Positions 29,548-37,536 of a stretch of 64,000 nucleotides of DNA are shown piece after piece. How positions within the stretch are numbered: the first letter of the stretch is position 1; each line of letters starts with the position of its first letter. The position numbers were made by a program, and so were the translations under genes. Location: assembly GCA_035461765.1 (NCBI GenBank), contig DATHUY010000160.1, forward strand, positions 1 to 64,000, read 5' to 3'. The notes below the pieces were generated by a model. The model was not told the DNA's origin. It did no database searches and was given only the letters and a program-made list of their open reading frames with translations. Source of the stretch: Longimicrobiales bacterium (lineage in GTDB: Bacteria > Gemmatimonadota > Gemmatimonadetes > Longimicrobiales > RSA9).

Positions 29548-30831
29548 ATTCGAATCGCGATCCTGACCAACGAGTACCCGCCGCACGTCTACGGCGGCGC
29601 AGGTGTGCATGTGGACTACCTGACGCGCGAGCTGGCCGCGCTCGACGGCGGCCGCCATCACGTGCAGGTCCTGAGCTTCGGCGCCCAGCGTGAGACCAGC
29701 CCGAGCCTGAGCGTTGAAGGTGTTCAGCCGCCGGTCGAACTGCCGGCACAGGACCCGCGCCATGCAAAGCTGTTCGCGACCCTGCTGCAGGACCTCGTGA
29801 TGAGCGGCCGGCTGGCGGATATCGACATCGTCCACTGTCACACCTGGTACACGCACCTCGCCGGCTGCCTCGCGAAGCATCTGCACGGTGTGCCGCTCAT
29901 TCTGACGACCCACTCGCTCGAGCCGCATCGGCCCTGGAAGGTCGAACAGCTCGGCACGGCCTACCACGTGTCCTCATGGATCGAGCGAACGGCCTACGAG
30001 AATGCCGATGGCGTCGTCGCGGTGTCTCAGTCCATGCTCCGTGACGTGCACGCACTGTACGGCGTCGCGCTCGACCGCGTCCGGGTGATCCACAACGGCA
30101 TCGATCTCGACGAGTACCGTCCCACACCCAACCTGGCGACACTGCGCGAGTGCGGAATCGATCCCGACATACCGTTCGTCCTGTTCGTCGGCCGCATCAC
30201 GCGGCAGAAGGGCATCATTCACCTCGTCAATGCCATCCGCCACATCCAGCCGGGTGTGCAGATCGTCCTGTGCGCGGGCGCACCCGACACACCGGAGATC
30301 TCGCGCGAGATGATCGATGCCGTGGAGCGCGCGCGCACACTGAGCTCGCACTCCATCATCTGGATCGATGAGATGCTGTCGAAGGACAAGATCATCCACC
30401 TCTACACGCATGCGGAGATCTTCGTCTGCCCGTCCGTCTACGAGCCGTTCGGGATCATCAACCTGGAAGCGATGGCGTGCGGTACGCCGGTCGTCGCATC
30501 GGCGGTGGGGGGGATACCGGAGGTCGTGGAGCACGGCGAGACGGGACTGCTCGTGGCGCCGGAAGCGATCAGTGCGACGGAGGTCGAGCCGCGACACCCG
30601 GAGCAGTTCGCGCGCGACCTCGCGACGGCGGTCAATGCCCTGCTCGATGATGCAGACCTGCGCGCGTCCATGGCGCGCAAGGCGCGCGCGCGTGTGGAGC
30701 AGCGCTTCAGCTGGCAGAGCATCGCGCGGCAGACACTCGAGTTCTACGAGCAGGTGTGCGACCAGCATGCGCAGGCGCGCACACCGGCGCACACGCGCAA
30801 GTACACCGACCTCTTCGATCCGCCGTCCTAG
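29548..30831 (+). CDS. glgA: Glycogen synthase / GT4 glycosyltransferase, apparent ATT start
   Basis: 427 residues if translation begins at ATT 29548. The codons there read IRIAILTNEYPPHVYGGAGV, exactly the family N-terminus with the Gly-rich donor loop, yet the frame has no ATG, GTG or TTG between the stop at 29506 and this point; the first ATG is 29605, past that loop. A GCGGGG stretch precedes ATT. The rest is a GT-B enzyme of the actinobacterial glycogen synthase type: VHCHTWYTHLAGCLAKHL, VIHNGIDLDEYRP, FVGRITRQKGIIHLVNAI and VCPSVYEPFGIINLEAMACG (donor Glu). It would transfer glucose from a nucleotide sugar to alpha-glucan or to glucose-1-phosphate. Start is inference. Confidence 0.85.
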   Translation: MRIAILTNEYPPHVYGGAGVHVDYLTRELAALDGGRHHVQVLSFGAQRETSPSLSVEGVQPPVELPAQDPRHAKLFATLLQDLVMSGRLADIDIVHCHTWYTHLAGCLAKHLHGVPLILTTHSLEPHRPWKVEQLGTAYHVSSWIERTAYENADGVVAVSQSMLRDVHALYGVALDRVRVIHNGIDLDEYRPTPNLATLRECGIDPDIPFVLFVGRITRQKGIIHLVNAIRHIQPGVQIVLCAGAPDTPEISREMIDAVERARTLSSHSIIWIDEMLSKDKIIHLYTHAEIFVCPSVYEPFGIINLEAMACGTPVVASAVGGIPEVVEHGETGLLVAPEAISATEVEPRHPEQFARDLATAVNALLDDADLRASMARKARARVEQRFSWQSIARQTLEFYEQVCDQHAQARTPAHTRKYTDLFDPPS

Positions 30832-30909
30832 GCTGGCAGCCGGCGTCCGCCGGCGGCCCTCTGCCGGGCATGGTGCCGGCAGCGGGGCGGCCGGCGTTCA
30901 GAGTCCGGG

Positions 30910-31030
30910 CGTCGCGCGGCGACGTGAAGCGCGCCCCAACCGCCCTCATGCCGCGCCCGGGGCAATCCCGACGTCGCGCGGCGACGGGAAACGTGCCCCG
31001 ACCGCCCTCGCGCCGCGCCCGGGTCACTCC
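30910..31030. repeat. Dispersed intergenic repeat, locus A (two units, 62-bp period)
   Basis: Two direct units begin with CGTCGCGCGGCGACGKGAAR at 30910 and 30972. In reverse complement a 56-base stretch aligns without gaps to a unit of the array at 44866-45028, with 39 of 56 bases matching by my count (shared blocks TGGGGC, CTTCACG, GACGCC). It fills most of the spacer between the convergent glycogen synthase and cytochrome genes. Confidence 0.7.
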
Positions 31031-31083
31031 CGCCGGCGCCCACAACCCGACTCTCCCTCTACCCCACCCGGCGGCAGTTCCGC

Positions 31084-31968
31084 CTACTGCGCCGGCGCAG
31101 CGCGTGCCGGCAGCGATCGCAGATATGCCCAGATGGCGTCCATCTCCGCCGGCTCCGCCTGCCCGATCACCTTCCATGGCATCGCATCGCTCAGCACCCG
31201 GCCATCAGGAGTGCGGCCGGTTGCGAACACCTCCTGGAAGTCGTCCCGCGACCAGCGCGCGAGATTGCCCGATGGCGTCAGGTCCGGTCCGGGCGGCGCG
31301 TCCGGCGCGAGCGCCGGTGCACCGCCCAGATCGAGCCCGTGACAGCCGGTGCACAGCCGCGTCAGGTAGTAACCGAGCGCGAGCGGATCGGACGCCCCCG
31401 GGCGGTCGAGGTGCCGTGCCTGTGGATCCGCGGCGATGAGGTCGGGCTGGAACGGCACCTTGCCGAGCGCCGCCATGGCCCGGCCGACCGGTCCGAAGCT
31501 GCGTGACGGCAGCTCCCGCTCGACCGCTGGCAGCGTGCGGACCCACGCCAGCACGTCGGCGACGTCCTGATCGCTCAGGTACGTGTATTCCGCCGAGGGC
31601 ATGATGAAGAGCTTGCGGCCGTCGCGTCCGATGCCGTGGCGGACCGCCTGCTCGAAGTCCGCGTCGCTCAATGCGCCTTCCGGCGCGCCTGCGGTGAGGT
31701 TCGGTGCCGGCACGCGGGCGAAGGGCATGCCGTCCATGAGCACGGTCCCGCCGAGGTCGGGGCCGTGGCAATCGGTACAACCGTAAAGGGTGCCCAGTCG
31801 CTCTCCCTCTGCGGCGTTGCCGATGGCGCCGTTGAACGGATGGGGGTCCGTCGTGTGCCCGCCGCCCACCGCGGACGCGGACATCCCGTACACGCCGCCG
31901 AGCACGAGCAGGAAGAGAGCTGCGATTCCACCGAACGTCATGGCGAGCCGGCGCTGCCAGGTCTTCAT
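31084..31968 (-). CDS. Di-haem cytochrome c, membrane-anchored
   Basis: 294 residues. An uncleaved N-terminal helix (about 10-32, AMTFGGIAALFLLVLGGVYG) anchors two periplasmic class I cytochrome c domains. Haem motifs are CTDCH and CTGCH, each followed by GxDLGG; axial Met candidates are in FIMPSAEYTYLSD and DAMPWKVIG. Similar di-haem proteins pass electrons from periplasmic dehydrogenases to terminal oxidases. The PQQ sugar dehydrogenases in this window are possible donors (inference; the nearest is 1.3 kb away). It is divergent from the M23 peptidase gene. Confidence 0.92.
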   Translation of the reverse strand: MKTWQRRLAMTFGGIAALFLLVLGGVYGMSASAVGGGHTTDPHPFNGAIGNAAEGERLGTLYGCTDCHGPDLGGTVLMDGMPFARVPAPNLTAGAPEGALSDADFEQAVRHGIGRDGRKLFIMPSAEYTYLSDQDVADVLAWVRTLPAVERELPSRSFGPVGRAMAALGKVPFQPDLIAADPQARHLDRPGASDPLALGYYLTRLCTGCHGLDLGGAPALAPDAPPGPDLTPSGNLARWSRDDFQEVFATGRTPDGRVLSDAMPWKVIGQAEPAEMDAIWAYLRSLPARAAPAQ

Positions 31969-32187
31969 GCGACCTCCAGGGATGCATAAGCACGCCGTTC
32001 CGGCGTGGGACTCGGGATCTCTGTACGGGAGATGGACCGGCGGAAACCGGTCCGGGCTCGAAGTTAATCACCTGCAATCCGGGAGTCACGAACTTTCTTT
32101 CCGCCGCGGCGGGGCCCCGCACTTGCCCGCACAAACCGACCTGGCGCACCTTCGGGTTCGGGAATGAGTCCTCACGGCAGGAGACCG

Positions 32188-33141
32188 ATGCGCAAACATA
32201 CATGGCAGAGCCTGGCCGCCATACTCGGCGCGACCGCGCTCATCATCGGCGCCTGGCAGTTCGATCTCCCCGGGCGCTGGCAGGGTGAGCCGGCAGTCGT
32301 CATCGACACGCCGCAGACGCCTCAGGCGCCTCCAGTCATTCGCTGGCTCCCCGAGCGCGTCGTCGAAGGCACGCTGTTCACCGTGATCGTGGAGGGCGGC
32401 GAGCCGCCGGCTCGCAGCGCGCAGGGCCAGTTCGCCGGAGAACCGCTCCATTTCCACATGCGTGAGGACGGCACGCTGGTGGCGCTCGCGGCCGCACCGC
32501 TCGATTCCCTCGGACCGCGCCAGCTCCGGGTCCGTGTCACGCACACAGATGGATCACGCTACGACGACAACGTGGTCGTGGCGATCGACTCCGGCGCCTA
32601 CCGCATGGAGCAGCTGAGTGTTGCGCCTCAATTCGGTCGCCCGCCGTCCGCCGCGATTCAGCAGCGCATGGCCGACGAAGCCGCGCGCGCGCGCGCCGTG
32701 TCGACGCAGTCCCATGACACGCCGCGCATGTGGGAGCCCCCGTTCGTCCAGCCGCGCGAGAGCCGTATCACGAGCGGATTCGGAAACGGCAGGGTCTTCA
32801 ACGGCCAGGTGCAGAGTCGCCACACGGGAACCGACTTCGCCGGCGCTGTCGGCGCACCCGTGCACGCTCCGGCGCGCGGCATCGTCGCGCTCGTCGATGA
32901 CTTCCATCTCGGCGGCGGGGTCGTTTACATCGATCATGGCGCGGGCCTCGTTACCGCCTACCTTCACCTCAGTGAGAAGGACGTGGCCCAGGGCGACACG
33001 GTCGAGTCCGGCCAGGTCATCGGACGCGTCGGTGCAACCGGACGCGTGACGGGGCCGCACCTCCACTGGATCGTCCGCTACGGCGGCCACACGGTCGATG
33101 CGATGAGCCTGCTCGAGCTGCCTGTTCCGGCGGCGCGATAG
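32188..33141 (+). CDS. M23-family peptidoglycan endopeptidase-like protein
   Basis: 317 residues from ATG 32188 (AGGAG four bases upstream). A signal anchor (about 5-25) leads to a beta-rich domain of about 130 residues, then a LytM/M23 domain (about 195-310). Zinc ligands are present: HTGTDFAG (His and Asp) and HLHW; the core strands read APARGIVALVDDFHLGGGVV and GQVIGRVGATGRVTGPHLHW. M23 enzymes cut peptide crosslinks in the cell wall; ligand conservation suggests it is active. The gene is followed by the sugar dehydrogenase on the same strand. Confidence 0.93.
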   Translation: MRKHTWQSLAAILGATALIIGAWQFDLPGRWQGEPAVVIDTPQTPQAPPVIRWLPERVVEGTLFTVIVEGGEPPARSAQGQFAGEPLHFHMREDGTLVALAAAPLDSLGPRQLRVRVTHTDGSRYDDNVVVAIDSGAYRMEQLSVAPQFGRPPSAAIQQRMADEAARARAVSTQSHDTPRMWEPPFVQPRESRITSGFGNGRVFNGQVQSRHTGTDFAGAVGAPVHAPARGIVALVDDFHLGGGVVYIDHGAGLVTAYLHLSEKDVAQGDTVESGQVIGRVGATGRVTGPHLHWIVRYGGHTVDAMSLLELPVPAAR

Positions 33142-33172
33142 ACCCGCGGTCGCTCACCGGCGTCGCATCCGG

Positions 33173-33178
33173 TATACT
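33173..33178 (+). promoter_or_regulatory. Possible -10 box before sugar dehydrogenase
   Basis: TATACT at 33173-33178, in an otherwise GC-rich spacer, lies 68 bases before the ATG of the downstream dehydrogenase. No convincing -35 is seen at 16-18 bases, so this is a weak call. Confidence 0.3.
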
Positions 33179-33246
33179 CACGAACGCGCGCGCTGTGCAA
33201 AGGACCGCCGCTGCGCCTGACCCGGCATGACAGACAGGAGACACAG

Positions 33247-34416
33247 ATGCTTCGCAACACTCTCGGCCTCTGCGCCATCGGATTCCTCATCGTCCCGGCG
33301 ACGCACGCTTCCGCACAGGCACCCGTGCTTCCCTCCGCTCATCACGATTATCGTGTCGTTACGGTAGCGGAAGGACTCGTCCACCCGTGGTCCATTGCCG
33401 CACTGCCTGATGGTGACATGCTCGTCACGGAGCGGCCGGGGCGCCTGCGCATCATCCGCGGTGGACAGCTGCTGCCGGATCCGGTGCCGGGCGTGCCCGC
33501 GGTGCTCGCAGAGGGCCAGGGCGGCCTCCTCGACGTGGTACCACACCCGGACTTCTCATCGAACCGACTCATCTATCTGAGCTTCTCGAAGCCGGTTGCA
33601 GGCGAGCAGGGCGCGACGACGGCCGTCGTGCGCGGCCGATTCCTCGATGATCGGCTCACCGACGTCGAGGAGATCTTCGAGGCGGCTTCACGTGGTCGCG
33701 GCCATTACGGCTCACGCATCGCGTTCGATGGTCAGGGCTACGTCTTCATTACCGTCGGCGACCGCCAGGCCCCTTCAACGGGAGACCTCGAGGCGCACCC
33801 CGCGCAGGACCTGTCCAATCACCATGGCACCATCGTCCGCCTGCACGACGACGGCCGCGTGCCGGATGACAACCCGTTCGTTGGTCGAGCGGGTGCGCGC
33901 CCGGAGATCTGGAGCTACGGCCACCGCAATGCACAGGGCCTCGCCTTTCACCCGGAGACCGGTGACCTGTGGGCCAACGAGCACGGACCCCAGGGGGGCG
34001 ATGAGCTCAACCGCATCACCGCCGGAGCCAACTACGGCTGGCCGGTGATCGGCTATGGCGTGAACTACCGCAGCGGCACAGTCATACACGAAGGCACGCA
34101 CCGCGAGGGCATGGAGGCGCCCGTCCACGTCTGGGTCCCCTCCATCGCCACGTCCGGCCTCATGATCTACACCGGCGATCGCTTCCCCGCGTGGCGCGGC
34201 AGCTTCTTCATCGGCGGCCTCGCCGGCGAGCAGCTCGCGCGGCTCGAGATGGACGGCACCACCACACGCATCGAGGAGACGCTCGTACGCGGCATGGGCC
34301 GTATCCGCGATGTGCGGCAGGGCGTCGACGGCTACATCTATCTGGCGATCGATCACCGCGGCGGCGAACCCACGCGCATCGTACGCCTCGAGCCGGTGAC
34401 AGAAGCGGCGCGCTAG
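33247..34416 (+). CDS. PQQ-dependent aldose sugar dehydrogenase-like protein, secreted
   Basis: 389 residues. A cleavable signal peptide ends near THASAQA, so unlike the copy at 215-1498 it is probably free in the periplasm. Propeller landmarks are HPWSIAALPDGDMLVTERPG, YGSRIAFDGQGYVFITVGDR, GHRNAQGLAFHP and EHGPQGGDELNRI, the last two closely matching the cofactor/calcium segments of soluble aldose sugar dehydrogenases. The ATG follows AGGAG by six bases. It probably donates electrons to a periplasmic cytochrome. Both copies keep the same motif order, so this is a functional paralogue pair with different localisation. Confidence 0.92.
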   Translation: MLRNTLGLCAIGFLIVPATHASAQAPVLPSAHHDYRVVTVAEGLVHPWSIAALPDGDMLVTERPGRLRIIRGGQLLPDPVPGVPAVLAEGQGGLLDVVPHPDFSSNRLIYLSFSKPVAGEQGATTAVVRGRFLDDRLTDVEEIFEAASRGRGHYGSRIAFDGQGYVFITVGDRQAPSTGDLEAHPAQDLSNHHGTIVRLHDDGRVPDDNPFVGRAGARPEIWSYGHRNAQGLAFHPETGDLWANEHGPQGGDELNRITAGANYGWPVIGYGVNYRSGTVIHEGTHREGMEAPVHVWVPSIATSGLMIYTGDRFPAWRGSFFIGGLAGEQLARLEMDGTTTRIEETLVRGMGRIRDVRQGVDGYIYLAIDHRGGEPTRIVRLEPVTEAAR

Positions 34417-34483
34417 TCGCCGGACGCTGCACCCGTTCATCATGCGCGTTGCCAGCCGCCGAAGACACGCACAGAGGATTATC

Positions 34484-36484
34484 ATGCCCGCTCATGTCCG
34501 GCCTCGCTCCGCCATCCCGTTCCGCGTCGGCGGTGCCCTGCGTCTTGTTTCGGTCGCGCTGGTCCTGGCCATGCCTGCCTGTGCGCCCGCACTGAAGCTG
34601 GCCACCGACGATTCACAGAAGGTGCTGACGACGCACCGCCTGAACGTGCCCGACCCATCGCAGCCGGGGTCGTTCCCCGTCCGCTTCCTGTACTACGGCA
34701 GCGGCACCGACAGGAACCGACCGGAATATCGCGACTCCGTCGCGCTGAAGACGGAACCGGTGGATGCGTCGAAGCTCGTGGACCTCGGTACGACGGCGAA
34801 GAGCCGCAACGAGTACTGGGGCTTCACGCCATCGAAGATGCCGCTCAATGCGCGCGTCTGGTATCCGGAGGGTGCGGGTCCGTTTCCCGTCGTGCTGATC
34901 GCACACGGCAACCACAACATGAAGGACTTCTCCGATCCAGGTTATGGCTGGATCGGAGAGCTGCTCGCGAGCCGGGGCTACATCGTCGCATCACTCGACA
35001 TGAACTTCATCAACGGCGGCATCCGCGGCGAGAACGACGCGCGCGGCTGGTTCTTCCTCAAGCACCTGGAACAGCTGCGCAAATGGAACGATGAGGAGGG
35101 CAATCCTTTCAGCGGCCGTGTCGATCTCGACAACGTCGCGCTGATCGGTCACTCACGCGGCGGCGAGGCCGTCGGGCACGCGGCCGCGTTCAACACACTG
35201 ACACACTATCCCGACAACGCGAACGTCCGCTTCGATTTCGGATTCGGCATCAGGTCCATCATCGCGATCGCACCCGTCGACGGACAGTACCAGCCGAGCA
35301 ACCAGTTGGTGCCTGTCGAGAACGTCAACTACCTGGTCTTCCACGGCTCGCACGACGGCGATGTCTCCAGCTTCATGGGCATCCGGCAGTACCAGCGCGT
35401 GCGCTTCACGGATGACGAGCCGCACCTGAAGGCGGCCGTGTTCGTCTACCGCGCAAACCACGGACAGTGGAATACGGTCTGGGGTGCGCACGACAACGGC
35501 CCCCGCAGCGGGCGTATCCTCGACCTCCGTACGCTCATGCCGGCGGAGGATCAGCGGCAGTTCGGCAAGGTCTACATCAGTGCGTTCCTGGACGCGACGC
35601 TGCGCGGCCGCAAGGAGTACCTGCCGCTCTTCCGGGACCATCGCGTGGCCGCCGGCTGGCTGCCGAAGACGATGTACATCACGCGCTTCGAGGAGAGCAC
35701 GTTCCGTCCGATCGCGGCGTTCGAGGAGGACATTGACGTGACGAGCGGCAGCGCGAACGGCGTGCGCATCAGCGGCGACAGCCTGGCGACGTGGCAGGAG
35801 AGCCGCCTGTCGTTACGCACCGCGAACTCGCCTGCCGAGGGCAGCTCCCAGTACAACAACGCCGTCACGCTCGGCTGGAACAACCGGCTGGCAGGCGAGG
35901 ACACGACGAGGATGGGGCCGGCGGCAGCATACACCCTGACTCTTCCGGAGCAGCTGCCCTCCGACTGGAACATCGACCGGCAATCCGCTCTCCAGTTCCT
36001 GATGATGCCGACGGAGGCCATGCCCGCGCCGCGCGCCGAGCCGCGCGACTCCGCGGCGGCCGCCGACTCGACGAACAAGCCACGTCCCCGGCCGCGGCCG
36101 GAACGGAAGGATCATGACAAAGACAAGGAGCTGCCCCCGGTCGATTTCTCGATCGAGCTGACGGACGCGGCAGGTGTCAGCGTCGCGCTGCCGGTGAGCA
36201 GTTATGGCGTCGTGCGACGGCCGCTCGAGAGCTGGATCCTCATGCGACGTGATCTCGAGCGCTCCCGATTCGCGCGCCAGTCCGAGATCGTGCTCCAGAC
36301 GTATTCGCTGCCGCTCGCCGACTTCGTCGCGGCACGTCCCGATCTGGATGTGAGCCGACTGCGCACGATCCGGTTCCTGTTCGACCGCGCAGTCGCCGGT
36401 ACCATCATTGTCGACGACATCGGGTTCGCCGCGCTCGACCCGGCGTATCTCACCGTCGCGGGAGAAGCGGCCGACGTGCGCTGA
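34484..36484 (+). CDS. Alpha/beta-hydrolase lipoprotein
   Basis: 666 residues from ATG 34484 (GAGGA upstream), giving a lipobox at AMPAC (Cys33). The hydrolase domain (about 95-380) has the oxyanion strand VVLIAHGNHNMKDFSDPGYG, nucleophile elbow LIGHSRGGEAVGHAAAFN and a late FVYRANHGQWNTVWG with the likely catalytic His. A long C-terminal beta-rich part follows, interrupted by a disordered Arg/Pro/Lys stretch (about 535-560, PRPRPERKDHDKDKE). The C-terminal strands may form a carbohydrate-binding-like sandwich. Substrate unknown; the size and HGN..D layout recall acetyl-xylan or poly-ester hydrolases but do not decide. Confidence 0.8.
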   Translation: MPAHVRPRSAIPFRVGGALRLVSVALVLAMPACAPALKLATDDSQKVLTTHRLNVPDPSQPGSFPVRFLYYGSGTDRNRPEYRDSVALKTEPVDASKLVDLGTTAKSRNEYWGFTPSKMPLNARVWYPEGAGPFPVVLIAHGNHNMKDFSDPGYGWIGELLASRGYIVASLDMNFINGGIRGENDARGWFFLKHLEQLRKWNDEEGNPFSGRVDLDNVALIGHSRGGEAVGHAAAFNTLTHYPDNANVRFDFGFGIRSIIAIAPVDGQYQPSNQLVPVENVNYLVFHGSHDGDVSSFMGIRQYQRVRFTDDEPHLKAAVFVYRANHGQWNTVWGAHDNGPRSGRILDLRTLMPAEDQRQFGKVYISAFLDATLRGRKEYLPLFRDHRVAAGWLPKTMYITRFEESTFRPIAAFEEDIDVTSGSANGVRISGDSLATWQESRLSLRTANSPAEGSSQYNNAVTLGWNNRLAGEDTTRMGPAAAYTLTLPEQLPSDWNIDRQSALQFLMMPTEAMPAPRAEPRDSAAAADSTNKPRPRPRPERKDHDKDKELPPVDFSIELTDAAGVSVALPVSSYGVVRRPLESWILMRRDLERSRFARQSEIVLQTYSLPLADFVAARPDLDVSRLRTIRFLFDRAVAGTIIVDDIGFAALDPAYLTVAGEAADVR

Positions 36485-36506
36485 GCTTCACGCGGGAGGC
36501 GCAGCC

Positions 36507-36550
36507 AGCGCGCGGTGGTTCCTGCGCGGGAGAAGCAGGCGACGCGCGCT
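36507..36550. terminator. Nested hairpin between convergent genes
   Basis: AGCGCGCG (36507-36514) pairs with CGCGCGCT (36543-36550), and CCTGC (36521-36525) with GCAGG (36535-36539) inside it. It is located between the stops of the hydrolase and the PorV-like gene. It has no T run. Confidence 0.4.
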
Positions 36551-36568
36551 CGGGGTTCACAATACGTT

Positions 36569-37480
36569 TCAGCGCAGCCGCACTCCCACACGATGCACTG
36601 CTCGGGCACCGTCGTATCGCTGCACGCCGTAGTCGATCCCGATGCGATCGCCGACGAACCCCGCGCCGAGCGTGAGCGGGCGGATGTCGCTGTCGTCGAT
36701 GTAGCGGATTCCGATCCGTCCGATGAACGTGCGCCCGTTCACCGGCCAGTACGCAACCTCGACACCGGCGTGCGGTACGATCGTCCCATCTTCCCAGCGT
36801 GAGACCGCAGCCGCGGCCGAGACATCGAGCGGCCCGACGGGCGTGCTCTGCGTCGATGCGCCCAGCGTCAGTGTCATCGGCAGCGCGACATCCTCGCCTT
36901 CCAGTGCGGGGGCGCGCCCCAGGTTCCGCGCGGAGAGGCCCGCCGTCACGAAACCGAGCTGGCGCGCTATGCCCAGGTCCGCAGCGATGGTGACATCCCG
37001 TTCACCCGGTACGCGCGTCTCGACATACTTCGTCGCGAGACCGACGCGGAACCCCTTGATCGAGCGGCCATAGCCCGCGGAGAGAACGAGCTCGGCAGCA
37101 GTCACGTCGCCTGCATCGCCCAGTCCGGCTTCGCCGCGCGCGAACGCACCAGACGTCCGGCCGGGTGCGGAGTAGCTCAGGCTCTGCACGCCAAACGCCA
37201 CAGCGCCGCTCCAGAACTCGGCCGCACCGGACGCAGTGACGAGCGACGCGCGCTCGAAGATCGCCAGCGACGCACCGATGCCTCGGGCGGCGTCGATCAG
37301 GCCGGGATGATAGAACAGCGCGTCATTGTCGGCACTCGCGAGATGATAGGAATCGCCGAGTCCGAGCGCCCGTGTACTCGCAGGGAGCTGGAGCAGCAGC
37401 GGCGCGTTCTCGCGCACCTGTGCATCGGCTGGCGTCGCAACAACGAGTGCCAGCAGCAGCGTGATTGGATAGCGTCGCAT
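36569..37480 (-). CDS. PorV/PorQ-family outer-membrane barrel protein
   Basis: 303 residues from ATG 37480; an in-frame start 20 codons earlier overlaps the preceding gene and adds nothing signal-like. The signal peptide ends near ATPADAQ. The mature N-terminus LPASTRALGLGDSYHLASAD followed by ALFYHPGLIDA is the hallmark PorV/PorQ opening (loss-of-function helper of type IX export in Bacteroidota, also present elsewhere). Alternating strands ending GIDYGVQRYDGARAVHRVGV close the barrel with a C-terminal aromatic-hydrophobic pattern. No other type IX secretion gene is in the window. It follows the M1 peptidase by 56 bases. Confidence 0.85.
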   Translation of the reverse strand: MRRYPITLLLALVVATPADAQVRENAPLLLQLPASTRALGLGDSYHLASADNDALFYHPGLIDAARGIGASLAIFERASLVTASGAAEFWSGAVAFGVQSLSYSAPGRTSGAFARGEAGLGDAGDVTAAELVLSAGYGRSIKGFRVGLATKYVETRVPGERDVTIAADLGIARQLGFVTAGLSARNLGRAPALEGEDVALPMTLTLGASTQSTPVGPLDVSAAAAVSRWEDGTIVPHAGVEVAYWPVNGRTFIGRIGIRYIDDSDIRPLTLGAGFVGDRIGIDYGVQRYDGARAVHRVGVRLR

Positions 37481-37536
37481 CGCCCGCCTGGTTGTGAGAG
37501 TCGTGAACGTGGGATCCGGTCGGGGCCGCGGCACAA

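Noticed and set aside
30368-31342. 324-codon plus-strand Arg/Ser-rich frame past the end of glgA
   Set aside because: Out-of-frame reading of glgA, then repeat array and the antisense of the cytochrome gene.
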